NCBI GenBank assembly: GCA_017164015.1
Contig: CP071065.1
Coordinates: 7,965,501-8,029,500 of the forward strand
Direction: 5' to 3'
DNA length: 64,000 nucleotides
DNA from: Nostoc sp. UHCC 0702
GTDB taxonomy: Bacteria > Cyanobacteriota > Cyanobacteriia > Cyanobacteriales > Nostocaceae
Below, one piece after another: positions 17,976 through 26,558 of the stretch. Made by a program: the position numbers and the translations under genes. The notes beneath the pieces are model-generated. The model was given only the letters and a program-made list of their open reading frames with translations, was not told the origin of the DNA and did not search any database. Numbering within the stretch: the stretch's first letter is position 1; every line of letters starts with the position of its first letter.

Positions 17976-18893
17976 GTGTCAACAATAAATCGTTCTTCTC
18001 AACTAAAATTAACAGGCAATATTCCCAAAATCAAAAAATTGCATCGTCCACAGTTAAATTGGCTGCAACCTTTGGTATTGCTTGCACCATCTGGCATTTG
18101 GTTGTTACTTTTATTAGCATTGCCAACGCTGATAATTTTTGAGTTGAGTTTGGTGCCAGACATTAGACCAGGAGATTTGGTTAATCCCAGTGGATTTAGT
18201 AACTATCAGCGAATATTTGATCCGCTTTATCTATATGTAATTCTGCAATCGCTATGGTTAGCGATTGGTACAACTATAATTTGCTTAATTTTGGGTTTTC
18301 CCGTTGCCTATTGGATTGCCCAGATAGCACCGAAGCGTTGGCAAAATTTACTGTTATTAGGTTTTATATTACCTCTGTGGACTTCTTCTTTACTCCGGTC
18401 TTATGCTTGGATTACGATTCTTCGTCCAACTGGTTTATTGAACAGTTTACTAACTAGTTTAGGTTTACCTGCTTTAGAATTATTTAACCGAATTCCAGCC
18501 GTATTAATTGGTATGAGTTATAGCTTACTACCTTATATGGTTGTAATTTTATATGCGTCTTTGGAAAAGTTAGACAAGCGTTTGCTAGAAGCAGCAGCCG
18601 ATTTAGGTGCAAATCCTGTACAAACTTTTTTGAAAGTGACAGTACCCCAAGTTATGCCAGGAATTTCTGCTGGTTCAATGCTAGTTTTGATCACAGGATT
18701 AGGAGATTTTATAGACCCTGAATTACTTGGTGGTGCTTCTAGTATGACGGTGGCGCGTTTAATTTATAACCAGTTTTTAGGAGGCACTCAAAATTGGGGA
18801 TTTGGTTCTGCTTTGAGTATGACCTTAATTTTAGCTGTAAGTATTGCGATCGCTCTTTTAATTAAGTACGGTGAAGCTATACCTAAGCGATAA
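17976..18893 (+). CDS. potB: Spermidine/putrescine-type ABC transporter permease, PotB type
   Basis: This integral membrane subunit of 305 residues has six predicted helices; the first (LLALPTLIIFELSL) is followed by a periplasmic loop. The EAA loop that contacts the ATPase is LEAAADLGANPVQTFLKVTVPQVMPG, near residues 206-231, as expected for binding-protein-dependent permeases. The start is GTG at 17976 (MSTINRSS). A 290-bp spacer with inverted heptamer arrays separates it from potD. A second permease (PotC) would normally follow; instead the next 270 bp contain an unrelated fragment, so the importer is either completed by a permease encoded elsewhere or works as a PotB homodimer. Confidence 0.92.
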   Translation: MSTINRSSQLKLTGNIPKIKKLHRPQLNWLQPLVLLAPSGIWLLLLLALPTLIIFELSLVPDIRPGDLVNPSGFSNYQRIFDPLYLYVILQSLWLAIGTTIICLILGFPVAYWIAQIAPKRWQNLLLLGFILPLWTSSLLRSYAWITILRPTGLLNSLLTSLGLPALELFNRIPAVLIGMSYSLLPYMVVILYASLEKLDKRLLEAAADLGANPVQTFLKVTVPQVMPGISAGSMLVLITGLGDFIDPELLGGASSMTVARLIYNQFLGGTQNWGFGSALSMTLILAVSIAIALLIKYGEAIPKR

Positions 18894-18929
18894 GCAATTG
18901 TCAGTTGTCAGTTGTCAAACAGGCAAAAT

Positions 18930-19178
18930 CGTGTTTACAAGTTTTCTCTGTTAAAGCGTGAAGAGGTGGAAGCTATGTTAGGACTGACTGGAATAACTTT
19001 AGAGCAAACAAGGGTTTATCAGGATGCAAAAGCTGAAGGTAGGGAAGAACAGAAAACTGAAATGTTGAGAGTAATAGTACCTCTTTTACTAAAAATGGGG
19101 ATGAGCGTGGAGGAAATTGCTCAACAAATCAATGTTGATCTAGAAGCTGTTCAGCTGGCCACACAGCAGAACACGTAG
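18930..19178 (+). pseudogene. C-terminal fragment of an Rpn-family nuclease/DUF2887 protein
   Basis: About 83 residues match the C-terminal tail of Rpn-type (PD-(D/E)XK) recombination-promoting nuclease/putative transposase proteins that are abundant in cyanobacteria: FSLLKREEVEAMLGLTGITL, then EQTRVYQDAKAEGREE and a final LLLKMGMSVEEIAQQINVDL helix. The nuclease domain is absent. The nearest in-frame start is TTG at 18912 inside a GTCAGTT repeat, so it is unlikely to be translated as such. It lies where potC is expected and probably marks a rearrangement that removed that gene. Confidence 0.7.
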
Positions 19179-19287
19179 AAGTCAGCGCACGTCTCTATTT
19201 ACAATTAATACTAGTTGTTAATGTTTAGTTTTAGTATAGACAAGGTGTAGCTATGAGCTAACCTGACTTAGGTACGAACTGCTGTGA

Positions 19288-19674
19288 TTAACGCTCATAA
19301 ATCTCTAATGGTAAATTATCTGGGTCTTTAAAAAAAGAAAATTTCTTACCTGTAATCTCATCAATTCTGATATTTTCTACCTCAACATTATGAGAGTTTA
19401 AATAAACAACAGTTTGCTCAATATCCTCAACTTCAAAAGCCAAATGTCTTAAACCACAAGCCTCTGGGTTTCCAACTCTTTGGGGAGGATTTGGAAACGA
19501 AAATAACTCTATTTGGCTATTTTCTCCTACGCGTAAATCTAATTTATAAGAATTTCTCTCAGCGCGAAAAGTCTCGTGAATAACAGAAAATCCTAAAGTT
19601 TCTACATAAAACCTTTTTGAACGTTCGTAGTCAGAACAAATAATAGCTATGTGGTGAATACCAGTAGTTTTCAT
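19288..19674 (-). CDS. VOC family protein (glyoxalase I-like)
   Basis: This is a 128-residue single-domain vicinal-oxygen-chelate protein. It starts MKTTGIHHIAIICSDYERSK, with a metal-ligand His in the first strand. A conserved second half includes GLRHLAFEVEDIEQTV and a final DPDNLPLEIYER, giving the second His and the terminal Glu. The order His…Glu…His…Glu fits a metal-binding glyoxalase fold, similar to YaeR/GloA2-type proteins. The reaction is unknown. It stands alone between the Rpn fragment and the VWA genes. Confidence 0.88.
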   Translation of the reverse strand: MKTTGIHHIAIICSDYERSKRFYVETLGFSVIHETFRAERNSYKLDLRVGENSQIELFSFPNPPQRVGNPEACGLRHLAFEVEDIEQTVVYLNSHNVEVENIRIDEITGKKFSFFKDPDNLPLEIYER

Positions 19675-19895
19675 ATTATACTAATCCGCTTAATACTGAT
19701 TCTCTGTGAAGCTGCACATTATTTTAACCTGTCCCAACCTCCCTTTACTAAGGGAAGGTGCCGCAGGCGGTGGGGTTCTTTCTATGCATCTTCATATGGA
19801 AATGGTATAAGTAAGTGGACTTAATTAAATATAAAATGCTAAGCAGAGAAACCCGTTGATCCCAAGGCTTTTCCCACCTACCTCCTGCCTTCTAC
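19675..19895. other. Spacer with a dispersed repeat containing a GC hairpin
   Basis: TTATACTAATCC near 19676 and GGAAATGGTATAA near 19799 look like loose inverted ends (TTATAC) of a roughly 135-bp element. CCTCCCTTTACTAAGGGAAGG inside forms a small hairpin. There is only one copy in the window, so element status is inferred from structure. Confidence 0.4.
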
Positions 19896-21179
19896 TTAAG
19901 AATCTTGTAAAACTGTCTTTGAGGCAATTCTAGTTTTCTTCAGTTCGGCTTGGGAAAGTTCTTCTCCAGCTTGCAGGCGGGTGGCGGAAGTTTGCAAAAC
20001 TGTTGCTGCACCAGTATCACCGATTTGTAAGGCGGTTTTAGCTGCTGTTTGCAACATTGTAGCTGCACCAGTGCGATCGCCTTGTTGCAATTTCACTTCG
20101 GCTAACTGTGTTTGTCGATACTTGGCTAATGTCAAAATAGATTGCTGCACCTGGGGATTAATCGCAGGTTGATAAGCCTTGACCACATTTGCATACATTG
20201 GTATCATCGGGGACAGTAAGCCCTGTTTATCTACCGCTGGGTCATCATAGCGAACTTGCAGATGTCCAATTATTTGTTTACCTTCTGGCAATTGTGCCAA
20301 ATAAATATTCGCTAAAACTACCCGTTCCACATCCTGCATTAAATCTCCCAAGCGCACAGCGAAACCTCCATGCGCTTCTGTTTCCACTGGTAACTCAATT
20401 GTATCTGGGGCAACTTGGGCGATGGGTTTGAGTTCAGCAAGGCGCACATTGGGTACTAAAGAAAATAGCAGGTAAGCATTAGTTAGCCCCACAGATTGAA
20501 TGCGCTTAAATATTCGGCTAAACTGTTCTACTGCTTGTTCCGGGCGTTCAATATGAGCTAAAGTACCACCACCAGCATCGGCAATTTTTTCTAAAAGATC
20601 CTGGTTCCAACTATTGCCAAATCCGAGAGTATTGATAGTCAAATTGATTTTAGCTGCCTTTTGAGCAAGTTGCAGACAGAGTTTATTGTCATCTGTGCCG
20701 AACTCCAATTTCCAAATTCGCAAACTACTTTCACCATGACCATCTGTAAGTAGAAAAGCTTGGGAAACAGTTCCTTTTGTTCCCTTCATTAATTCTGTGA
20801 TTCCCTGTTGCAATCCCTCAGCAATTACCGTACCACCGCTAGCTTTGAGTTTCTTTTTGATCTGGGATTTAATACTATCAATATCGTCAATTACTTGGTT
20901 GGGAATAATCACTTCAGCATGGCCAGCAAAAGCCACAACTGAAATGCGATCGCCTGGCTTTAAGCTATCCAATAATTGTTCTACTGCCTGAATTACAGTT
21001 GATATTGGTTGCCCATGCATGGAACCACTTTTATCTAGAATCAAGCATAAATTGAGCGGCAAAGCAAGAGCTGATTCACCAGCAACCGCTGAAATAGAAA
21101 TAGCCAATTGACGTTGGTTACTCAATTGAGCTACATCAACATTGGTATCATTTAATGCCCAGAGCAATTGAACTTTCAT
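19896..21179 (-). CDS. VWA domain-containing protein, copy A
   Basis: This 427-residue protein has a von Willebrand factor A domain that probably binds a partner through a metal ion. The MIDAS motif DKSGSMHG gives Asp49-x-Ser51-x-Ser53. The middle contains TLGFGNSWNQDLLEKIADAGGG (the far side of the VWA fold), and the C-terminal third has alanine-rich helical repeats (GAATMLQTAAKTAL, GAATVLQTSATRL). It ends in a tail KKTRIASKTVLQDS that is nearly the same in the neighbour. Copy A contains about 10 extra residues after TDGHGESS. Its start codon overlaps the stop of copy B (ATGA), so the two genes form an operon. No signal peptide is seen, so it is probably cytoplasmic. The function is unknown. 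Confidence 0.9.
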   Translation of the reverse strand: MKVQLLWALNDTNVDVAQLSNQRQLAISISAVAGESALALPLNLCLILDKSGSMHGQPISTVIQAVEQLLDSLKPGDRISVVAFAGHAEVIIPNQVIDDIDSIKSQIKKKLKASGGTVIAEGLQQGITELMKGTKGTVSQAFLLTDGHGESSLRIWKLEFGTDDNKLCLQLAQKAAKINLTINTLGFGNSWNQDLLEKIADAGGGTLAHIERPEQAVEQFSRIFKRIQSVGLTNAYLLFSLVPNVRLAELKPIAQVAPDTIELPVETEAHGGFAVRLGDLMQDVERVVLANIYLAQLPEGKQIIGHLQVRYDDPAVDKQGLLSPMIPMYANVVKAYQPAINPQVQQSILTLAKYRQTQLAEVKLQQGDRTGAATMLQTAAKTALQIGDTGAATVLQTSATRLQAGEELSQAELKKTRIASKTVLQDS

Positions 21180-22432
21180 TTGGCAGAGTTATCTTGCAAC
21201 ACGGTTTTTGAGACAATTCTGGTTTTCTTGCGATCGCTTTCCGATAAATCTCCACCAGATTGTAATTGAGTCGCAGAAGTTTGCAACACCGTCGCCGCAC
21301 TTGTATCTCCCATTTGCAAAGCAGTTTTCGCAGCAGTTTGTAACATGGTAGCAGCACCAGCGCGATCGCCCTGTTGCAATTTCGTTTCTGCTAATTGAGT
21401 TTGGCGATATTTGGCTAATGCCAAAATCGACTTTTGCACTTGGGGGTCGAGGTCTGGTTGGTAAACCCTGACAACATTGGCGTAAACGGCGATATTGGCA
21501 GTTTTCAACCCGATTTGATTCTGGCTGGGGTCATCGTAGCGGACTTGCACATTCGCGATCGCTTGTTTACCTTCTGGCAACTGTCCCAAATAAATATTAG
21601 CCAAAATCACCCGTTCTGCGTCTTTCATTAAATCTCCCAGACGAATGGCAAACCGTCCATCAGCTTCTTGTTGCAATGGCAATTCAATTGTGTCGGGCGC
21701 AACTTGGGCGATAGGTTTAAGTTCCGCTAGCCGGACATTAGGCATCAGGGAGAATAGTAGATACGCATTAGTCAATCCCACTGTTTGCATTCGAGTGAAC
21801 AGGCGGCTAAACTCATGCACTGCCTGATCGGGTTTTTGGATATAAGATAAAGTACCCAAGCCCGCATCAGCTATTTTTTCTAAAACATCTTGGTTCCAAT
21901 TGTCCCCAAAACCCAAAGTGTTCAAAGTCAAGTTATAGCCGGCAGCCAATTGGGCTAATTTCAAGCAACGATTGTTGTCACCGTGTTCATTTTCCCCATC
22001 AGTTAACAAAAAAGCTTGAGAAATCGTGTCTTTTTTGCCCTTTCCTAACTCCTCAATCCCCAAGCGTAAGCCTTCATCAATGGCAGTACCACCATCAGCA
22101 GACAAGCGGTTAATTTGGTTTTTAATTTGCTCTGGGTTTTGGATAATTTGATTAGGTATTAACACTTTCGCCCGGTGGTCGAACACTACAATACTTAGGC
22201 GATCGCCAGCATTGAGTTTGTCAACCAGTTGGTTGGCTGCTTTTTTGACATTTTCTAGCGGTCGCCCATTCATCGAGCCACTATGGTCGAGAATTAAGCA
22301 TAAATTCAGCGGCGCATTCCGGTCGAGATTTTCAGCGATCGCCGAAATCGAAATTGCTAACTGACGTTGACTACTGTGTTGATTTGCGTCTAAATTAGCA
22401 TCATTGAGGACAGGCTGCAAGTTAACTCTCAT
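21176..22432 (-). CDS. VWA domain-containing protein, copy B
   Basis: This is the upstream member of a tandem pair, 418 residues long. It has the MIDAS motif DHSGSMNG (Asp49-x-Ser51-x-Ser53), TLGFGDNWNQDVLEKIADAG and the same alanine-rich helical C-terminal third with the tail KKTRIVSKTVLQDNSAK. It resembles copy A throughout, which points to a recent gene duplication. The promoter is expected in the 181-bp gap shared with the divergent clpR gene. The conserved TVLQ tail in both copies looks like a docking or modification signal, such as a phosphothreonine site for FHA binding, but this is speculation. Confidence 0.9.
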   Translation of the reverse strand: MRVNLQPVLNDANLDANQHSSQRQLAISISAIAENLDRNAPLNLCLILDHSGSMNGRPLENVKKAANQLVDKLNAGDRLSIVVFDHRAKVLIPNQIIQNPEQIKNQINRLSADGGTAIDEGLRLGIEELGKGKKDTISQAFLLTDGENEHGDNNRCLKLAQLAAGYNLTLNTLGFGDNWNQDVLEKIADAGLGTLSYIQKPDQAVHEFSRLFTRMQTVGLTNAYLLFSLMPNVRLAELKPIAQVAPDTIELPLQQEADGRFAIRLGDLMKDAERVILANIYLGQLPEGKQAIANVQVRYDDPSQNQIGLKTANIAVYANVVRVYQPDLDPQVQKSILALAKYRQTQLAETKLQQGDRAGAATMLQTAAKTALQMGDTSAATVLQTSATQLQSGGDLSESDRKKTRIVSKTVLQDNSAK

Positions 22433-22682
22433 AACGAAACTTCCTAGATTAGATACACATATTTATAAATAACTTCAAAGCGTAACAACAGTGTTACGGA
22501 AAACCCAGCCAACACATATCCATTAATATTTTCGGATAATATATTCAGAATATCTTAGTAGCCACCCCTTGGCAGATGCTTAGCCTTTTTATCCACTAGG
22601 GAGAAATCCGAACTTGAACAAAGCTAGCATCACGCTAGGATGTATTACAGTTAACGGCATAATTTCAGGCGAATCAGTTGCT

Positions 22683-23345
22683 ATGGACATTTCCCCCATC
22701 AAGGCTGTTCAAGCCCCCTATTACGGCGATAATTTCTACCGGACACCGCCGCCAGATTTGCCTTCCTTATTATTAAAGGAAAGAATTGTCTATCTGGGAA
22801 TGCCACTGGTGCCTGCTGTAACGGAATTAATCGTGGCCGAACTGCTGTACTTGCAGTCCGACGACCCCGAAAAGCCGATTAAAATTTATATCAACTCCAC
22901 CGGCACATCCGGTTATAGTGGCGAGCCGATTGGCTTTGAAACCGAAGCCTTTGCCATCTATGACACTATAAAATACATCAAGCCCCCCATCTACACCATC
23001 TGTCTTGGTTCGGCAATGGGTATGGCAGCAATGTTACTCAGTGCTGGTACAAAAGGTTGCCGCGCCAGTTTGCCCCACTCCAACATTATCCTGCACCAGC
23101 CCAAGAGCTACGCCCAAGGTCAAGCAACGGATATTCAAATTCGGGCGAAGGAAGTTCTGGCAAATAAAGCCTCCCTGGTTGATATTCTACATCGCACCAC
23201 CGGACAGCCACCAGAAAAAATTATCAAAGACATGGATCGGCTGTTCTACATGACACCATATCAAGCGAAGGAATACGGACTGATTGACAGAGTTTTTGAG
23301 AAAGAAGAACTCGCTAATCCTCCACTCCCAGCTAGTGTCCTTTAA
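22683..23345 (+). CDS. clpR: ATP-dependent Clp protease proteolytic subunit-like, inactive ClpR
   Basis: This cyanobacterial ClpR subunit (220 residues from ATG at 22683) joins ClpP3 in a mixed proteolytic core ring. Alignment with the following ClpP3 puts Gly113 in place of the catalytic Ser (CLGSAMGMAAMLLSAG) and Leu187 in place of the catalytic Asp (DMDRLFYM), while His138 (LHQP) is kept. The subunit is therefore non-proteolytic, as known for ClpR. A TTG codon at 22614 would extend the frame by 23 residues, but the family normally starts just before SPIKAVQAPYYG, so the ATG is preferred. It has an extra segment relative to ClpP3 (TGTSGYSGEPIGFETEAF). It precedes clpP3 by 100 bp in one probable operon. 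Confidence 0.92.
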   Translation: MDISPIKAVQAPYYGDNFYRTPPPDLPSLLLKERIVYLGMPLVPAVTELIVAELLYLQSDDPEKPIKIYINSTGTSGYSGEPIGFETEAFAIYDTIKYIKPPIYTICLGSAMGMAAMLLSAGTKGCRASLPHSNIILHQPKSYAQGQATDIQIRAKEVLANKASLVDILHRTTGQPPEKIIKDMDRLFYMTPYQAKEYGLIDRVFEKEELANPPLPASVL

Positions 23346-23346
23346 A

Positions 23347-23412
23347 TTGAGTTATGAGTTATGAGTTATGAGTTATTGAAAACTCCTTATTCCTAACTTT
23401 TAACTCTCTCAT
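23347..23412. repeat. TTATGAG heptamer array with inverted partner in the clpR-clpP3 spacer
   Basis: TTATGAG heptamers directly after the clpR stop are followed by CTAACTTTTAACTC-like sequence in the opposite sense. The array fills most of the spacer before clpP3. Confidence 0.75.
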
Positions 23413-23445
23413 CGCCCCCAGTCTATTAATAATGGAGTAACGAAA

Positions 23446-24039
23446 ATGCCTATAGGCGTTCCTAAAGTTCCTTACCGGATGCCCGGAGGACAATATACAG
23501 ATTGGATTAGCATCTACGATCGCCTTTACCGGGAACGGATTATTTTCCTAGGGCGAGATATTGATGATGAGATTGCCAACCAAATCATTGCTGTAATGCT
23601 GTATTTGGATTCTGACGATCCAGGCAAAGATATTTATTTATACATCAATTCGCCTGGTGGCATGGTTACGTCTGGCTTGGCAATTTTTGACACCATGCAA
23701 CATATCAAGTCAGATGTTGTAACGATTTGTGTAGGTTTAGCTGCTTCGATGGGATCTTTCCTGCTGTCAGCTGGTACCAAAGGCAAACGTATGGCATTGC
23801 CTCACTCTCGGATCATGATTCACCAGCCTTCTGGTGGCACCCGTGGACAAGCAACCGATATCGAAATTGAAGCTAGAGAGATTCTGCGGATTCGTAACCA
23901 GCTCAATGAAATTTATGCTCACAACACGGGTCAAACTGTGGCCAAGATTGAAAAAGATATGGATCGCGACTTTTTCATGTCTGCCCAAGAAGCTAAAGAA
24001 TACGGTTTAATTGACCGTGTAATTGAAGAACGTCCGTAG
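23446..24039 (+). CDS. clpP: ATP-dependent Clp protease proteolytic subunit ClpP3
   Basis: This is a serine peptidase of the Clp complex, 197 residues. The catalytic triad is visible: Ser101 in GLAASMGSF, His126 in IMIHQPSGG and Asp175 in MDRDFFMS. The N-terminus (MPIGVPKVPYRMPGG) is that of the cyanobacterial ClpP3 type, and the preceding clpR gene supports this assignment. It acts in the cytoplasm with an AAA+ chaperone, probably ClpC, to degrade proteins. The two genes have the same direction and are likely co-transcribed. A GGGGAGCA octamer array begins 10 bp after the stop codon. Confidence 0.95.
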   Translation: MPIGVPKVPYRMPGGQYTDWISIYDRLYRERIIFLGRDIDDEIANQIIAVMLYLDSDDPGKDIYLYINSPGGMVTSGLAIFDTMQHIKSDVVTICVGLAASMGSFLLSAGTKGKRMALPHSRIMIHQPSGGTRGQATDIEIEAREILRIRNQLNEIYAHNTGQTVAKIEKDMDRDFFMSAQEAKEYGLIDRVIEERP

Positions 24040-24044
24040 TAAAA

Positions 24045-24443
24045 GATAGGGAGCAGGGGAGCAGGGGAGCAGGGGAGCAGGGGAGCAGGGGAGCAGGGGA
24101 GTAGGGGAGCAGGGGAGCAGGGGAGATGAGGGAGAATATTTCCCATTCCCCATGCCCTATGCCCCATGACGGCAGTTGCTACAACGGAGGGAACCTCCCT
24201 TCGGGTGACGATCGAGGACTCGCTACCGCTTCGCGCTTCGGCAGTTCCTCCCCTTGGGGAGACCCCAAGACCGGACTGCCTCACCGCAACGCACTGCCTC
24301 CCCCATTCCCAATTCCCCATTCCCAATTCACTAGAAAAACTGTCAAATTTGAACTATAAATTAGTAGATTAGTCTTTATTATTGAAACCTCTGGCTATAA
24401 GCTGATAGCTGATAGCTAAATATTTGAAAGCTAAGAGATCAAA
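24045..24443. repeat. Octamer array followed by a dispersed GGCAGTTGC repeat
   Basis: GGGGAGCA octamers fill about 24048-24125. They are followed by a GC-rich dispersed repeat (24171-24298) starting GGCAGTTGCTACAACGG and ending GCAACGCACTGCC. A shorter repeat with the same two ends is at 63622-63691. Several hairpins occur inside, such as CTCCCCTTGGGGAG. The remainder is AT-rich leader for the DnaJ-like gene. No gene was found. Confidence 0.75.
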
Positions 24444-25079
24444 ATGGATCTTGGAGATTGCTACCGTTTATTGGGTTTAAGGTCAGGAGCTTCTTTTGGC
24501 GATATTAAAGCGTCTTATAGACGTTTGGCCCAGCAATATCATCCCGATATCAACCCAGATGATGCAAAAGCTAAAGATAAATTTATCGCCTTGACAGAGG
24601 CTTATAGATTGCTTTTGACGGTTGTACCGCCAGAGGAGACAGCCCAACGAATAAGTAAATCTCCTGCATCTGCATCTGGAAGTGATGGTAAAGCTACAAA
24701 GGCTACCCGCCAAGAAAAAGCACCCAAAACTACGGTGACAACTGAAAAGCCACCGACACCAAAGCCGCCAAATATTTTGGAAATAGAACAGCGCCTGAAG
24801 TGGAAGACTTACGAACAGCTGCAACGCTTTTTAAAAGAAAAACGATTTCCCCAAGCGATCGCACTGGCGGAAGCTTTAGCAGAACGTCTACCAAAAGACG
24901 CGGAAGTACGCCAATGGCAAGCAGTCGCCTATCAAATTTGGGGAAGGGCATTAATTAGCGAAAATCAACTACTCAAAGCCAGAATTTATCTCAAAAAAGC
25001 CCTAAAAACAGACCCTAACAACAAAGCTTTGTGGCTTGAGGTGCAGCGAGACTTCCAACGGTTAGAACAAAGTTTTTAA
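24444..25079 (+). CDS. J-domain protein with C-terminal TPR-like region
   Basis: This 211-residue protein starts with a J domain (residues 1-65) holding the HPD motif at residues 33-35 (QQYHPDINPDD), which stimulates Hsp70 ATPase activity. A low-complexity Lys/Thr/Pro linker (about 75-115) leads to helical, TPR-like repeats (EKRFPQAIALAEALAERLP and LLKARIYLKKALKTDPNNKA). It lacks the zinc-finger and C-terminal substrate domains of DnaJ, so it is a specialised co-chaperone rather than DnaJ itself. The 3' end overlaps the convergent mltA-like gene by 4 bp. Confidence 0.9.
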   Translation: MDLGDCYRLLGLRSGASFGDIKASYRRLAQQYHPDINPDDAKAKDKFIALTEAYRLLLTVVPPEETAQRISKSPASASGSDGKATKATRQEKAPKTTVTTEKPPTPKPPNILEIEQRLKWKTYEQLQRFLKEKRFPQAIALAEALAERLPKDAEVRQWQAVAYQIWGRALISENQLLKARIYLKKALKTDPNNKALWLEVQRDFQRLEQSF

Positions 25080-26425
25080 AAGTCAGTTGTCAGTTGTCCC
25101 CCCTGCTCCCCTGCCCCCCTGCTCCCCTGCTCAAGAGTGGGCTTCAGCAACAAATAATACAGATGCCCATTACTAACTGTGACGCCAGCGCGATCGCCTG
25201 CCAATTTCCCAGTACCTAAAAAATAATCTACTCTCCCTGCACCTTTAATTGCACCTCCCGTATCTTGGTCAAGAACGTAGCGACTGACAATTCGATGTTC
25301 CATTTTGCCGTTAACATCGGCAAAGGGAATGGCAGCACGAATCAAAGCTAAAGCACCAGGAGGCATGAGGGATTTATCTGTGGCAATGGAACGTTCTGCT
25401 GTGACTGGTACGTTAATGGAACCTTGTGCTGGCGCACCGTGGTTTTCTTGAAAAAACACAAAGCTGGGGTCGCGGGGAATATAAATATTTAATTGTTGGG
25501 GATATTTGCTAAAATAGTTGAGAATAATGGGCATAGTCATGCCTTCTAGCGGTAATTTGCCATCGTTTGCTAGTTCTCGCCCAATGCTTTTGTAAGTATA
25601 AGCGGTATTACCGGCATAGCCTATTGTTGTCTGAGTACCATTTGTTAGTTGTAGACGGGCGGAACCTTCAATTTGAGCTAAATATGGTTCGAGGCGATCG
25701 CGAAACCAAAATAACTCTAATCCCTTAAGCTTACCTTTTGCCGCTTGTAAACCATCTGCTCCTTCTAATTCTAGGCGTGTGGGATGAGGCTCTTGCCAAG
25801 AGTCTAAATCAGGAGGTAATCGATAGACAGGATAGCGAAACTCTGCTGTAGGAACGCGACTGGCAAAATAAAGTGGTTCGTAGTAAGCAGTAAATAAAAC
25901 CGAACCTTTGTTGTCTTTGCCGACTGACTGATAAAAAACAAACTCTCGTTCTATGGCTTTGTGTAATTCTGTTGCAGAATTGTTTTTTAGTAAGAGTTCG
26001 CGGAATCTTGTTAAACTATTTAAAACGCGATCGCGTGTAATTCCAGCCACCTGATATTTTTGGTAAGCAGCACTCGCATTAGAGGTTTGCAGATATCGGA
26101 GACTGCGATCGATAGCTGTCACCAATGCTTTTTTATTAGGTAATTGATTATTTTCTCCCTGATCAAGAATCTCATCCAAACAAGAACTATCATCCTGACA
26201 ACAAGTAACTACTGGCCTCTGGATGAGTATCGGTAATTTTGCTACTTGTAGGTTTTGAGTAGATATATTTTGTGGTTGAGTTTGCAACGACACTGGAATA
26301 TCCCACTTATTCACCCGACATTCTGCTGGACTAACTTCCCGATGCGCTACAGATTGCATACGTCCCAGCAAAATCAACAGAATTACAGGTAAGCTGATAC
26401 TAATCGCTGCTAGTTGCTTTCTCAT
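25076..26425 (-). CDS. mltA: Murein transglycosylase A (MltA) family lytic transglycosylase
   Basis: This 449-residue enzyme cleaves the glycan strands of peptidoglycan, forming 1,6-anhydromuramic ends. A hydrophobic N-terminus (LAAISISLPVILLILLG) anchors or exports it. The MltA domain (GKDNKGSVLFTAYYEPLYFAS) is followed by the 3D domain, whose conserved acidic residues appear in RYVLDQDTGGAIKGAGRVDYFLG near residues 385-410; the last Asp there matches the catalytic Asp region. The final 18 residues (after LLLKPTLEQ) are translated from a GGGGAGCA/GGGGCAG octamer array that supplies a new C-terminus. The stop overlaps the convergent J-domain gene. Confidence 0.9.
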   Translation of the reverse strand: MRKQLAAISISLPVILLILLGRMQSVAHREVSPAECRVNKWDIPVSLQTQPQNISTQNLQVAKLPILIQRPVVTCCQDDSSCLDEILDQGENNQLPNKKALVTAIDRSLRYLQTSNASAAYQKYQVAGITRDRVLNSLTRFRELLLKNNSATELHKAIEREFVFYQSVGKDNKGSVLFTAYYEPLYFASRVPTAEFRYPVYRLPPDLDSWQEPHPTRLELEGADGLQAAKGKLKGLELFWFRDRLEPYLAQIEGSARLQLTNGTQTTIGYAGNTAYTYKSIGRELANDGKLPLEGMTMPIILNYFSKYPQQLNIYIPRDPSFVFFQENHGAPAQGSINVPVTAERSIATDKSLMPPGALALIRAAIPFADVNGKMEHRIVSRYVLDQDTGGAIKGAGRVDYFLGTGKLAGDRAGVTVSNGHLYYLLLKPTLEQGSRGAGEQGGQLTTDF

Positions 26426-26427
26426 TT

Positions 26428-26558
26428 AAAAATTGGTTATTAGTCATTAGTCATTAGTCATTAGTCATTAGTCAATAGTCATTAGTCAATAGCCATTAGT
26501 TTCAATTCCCCATCCCCAGTCCCCTATCCCCAGTCCCCAGTCCCCAGTCCCCAGTCCC
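26428..26558. repeat. Two heptamer arrays (TTAGTCA and CCCCAGT) between pxcA and mltA
   Basis: Six or more TTAGTCA/TAGTCAA heptamers (about 26431-26500) are followed by CCCCAGT heptamers (about 26510-26556) that end at the stop codon of pxcA. They form the spacer between two genes on the same strand. Confidence 0.9.
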
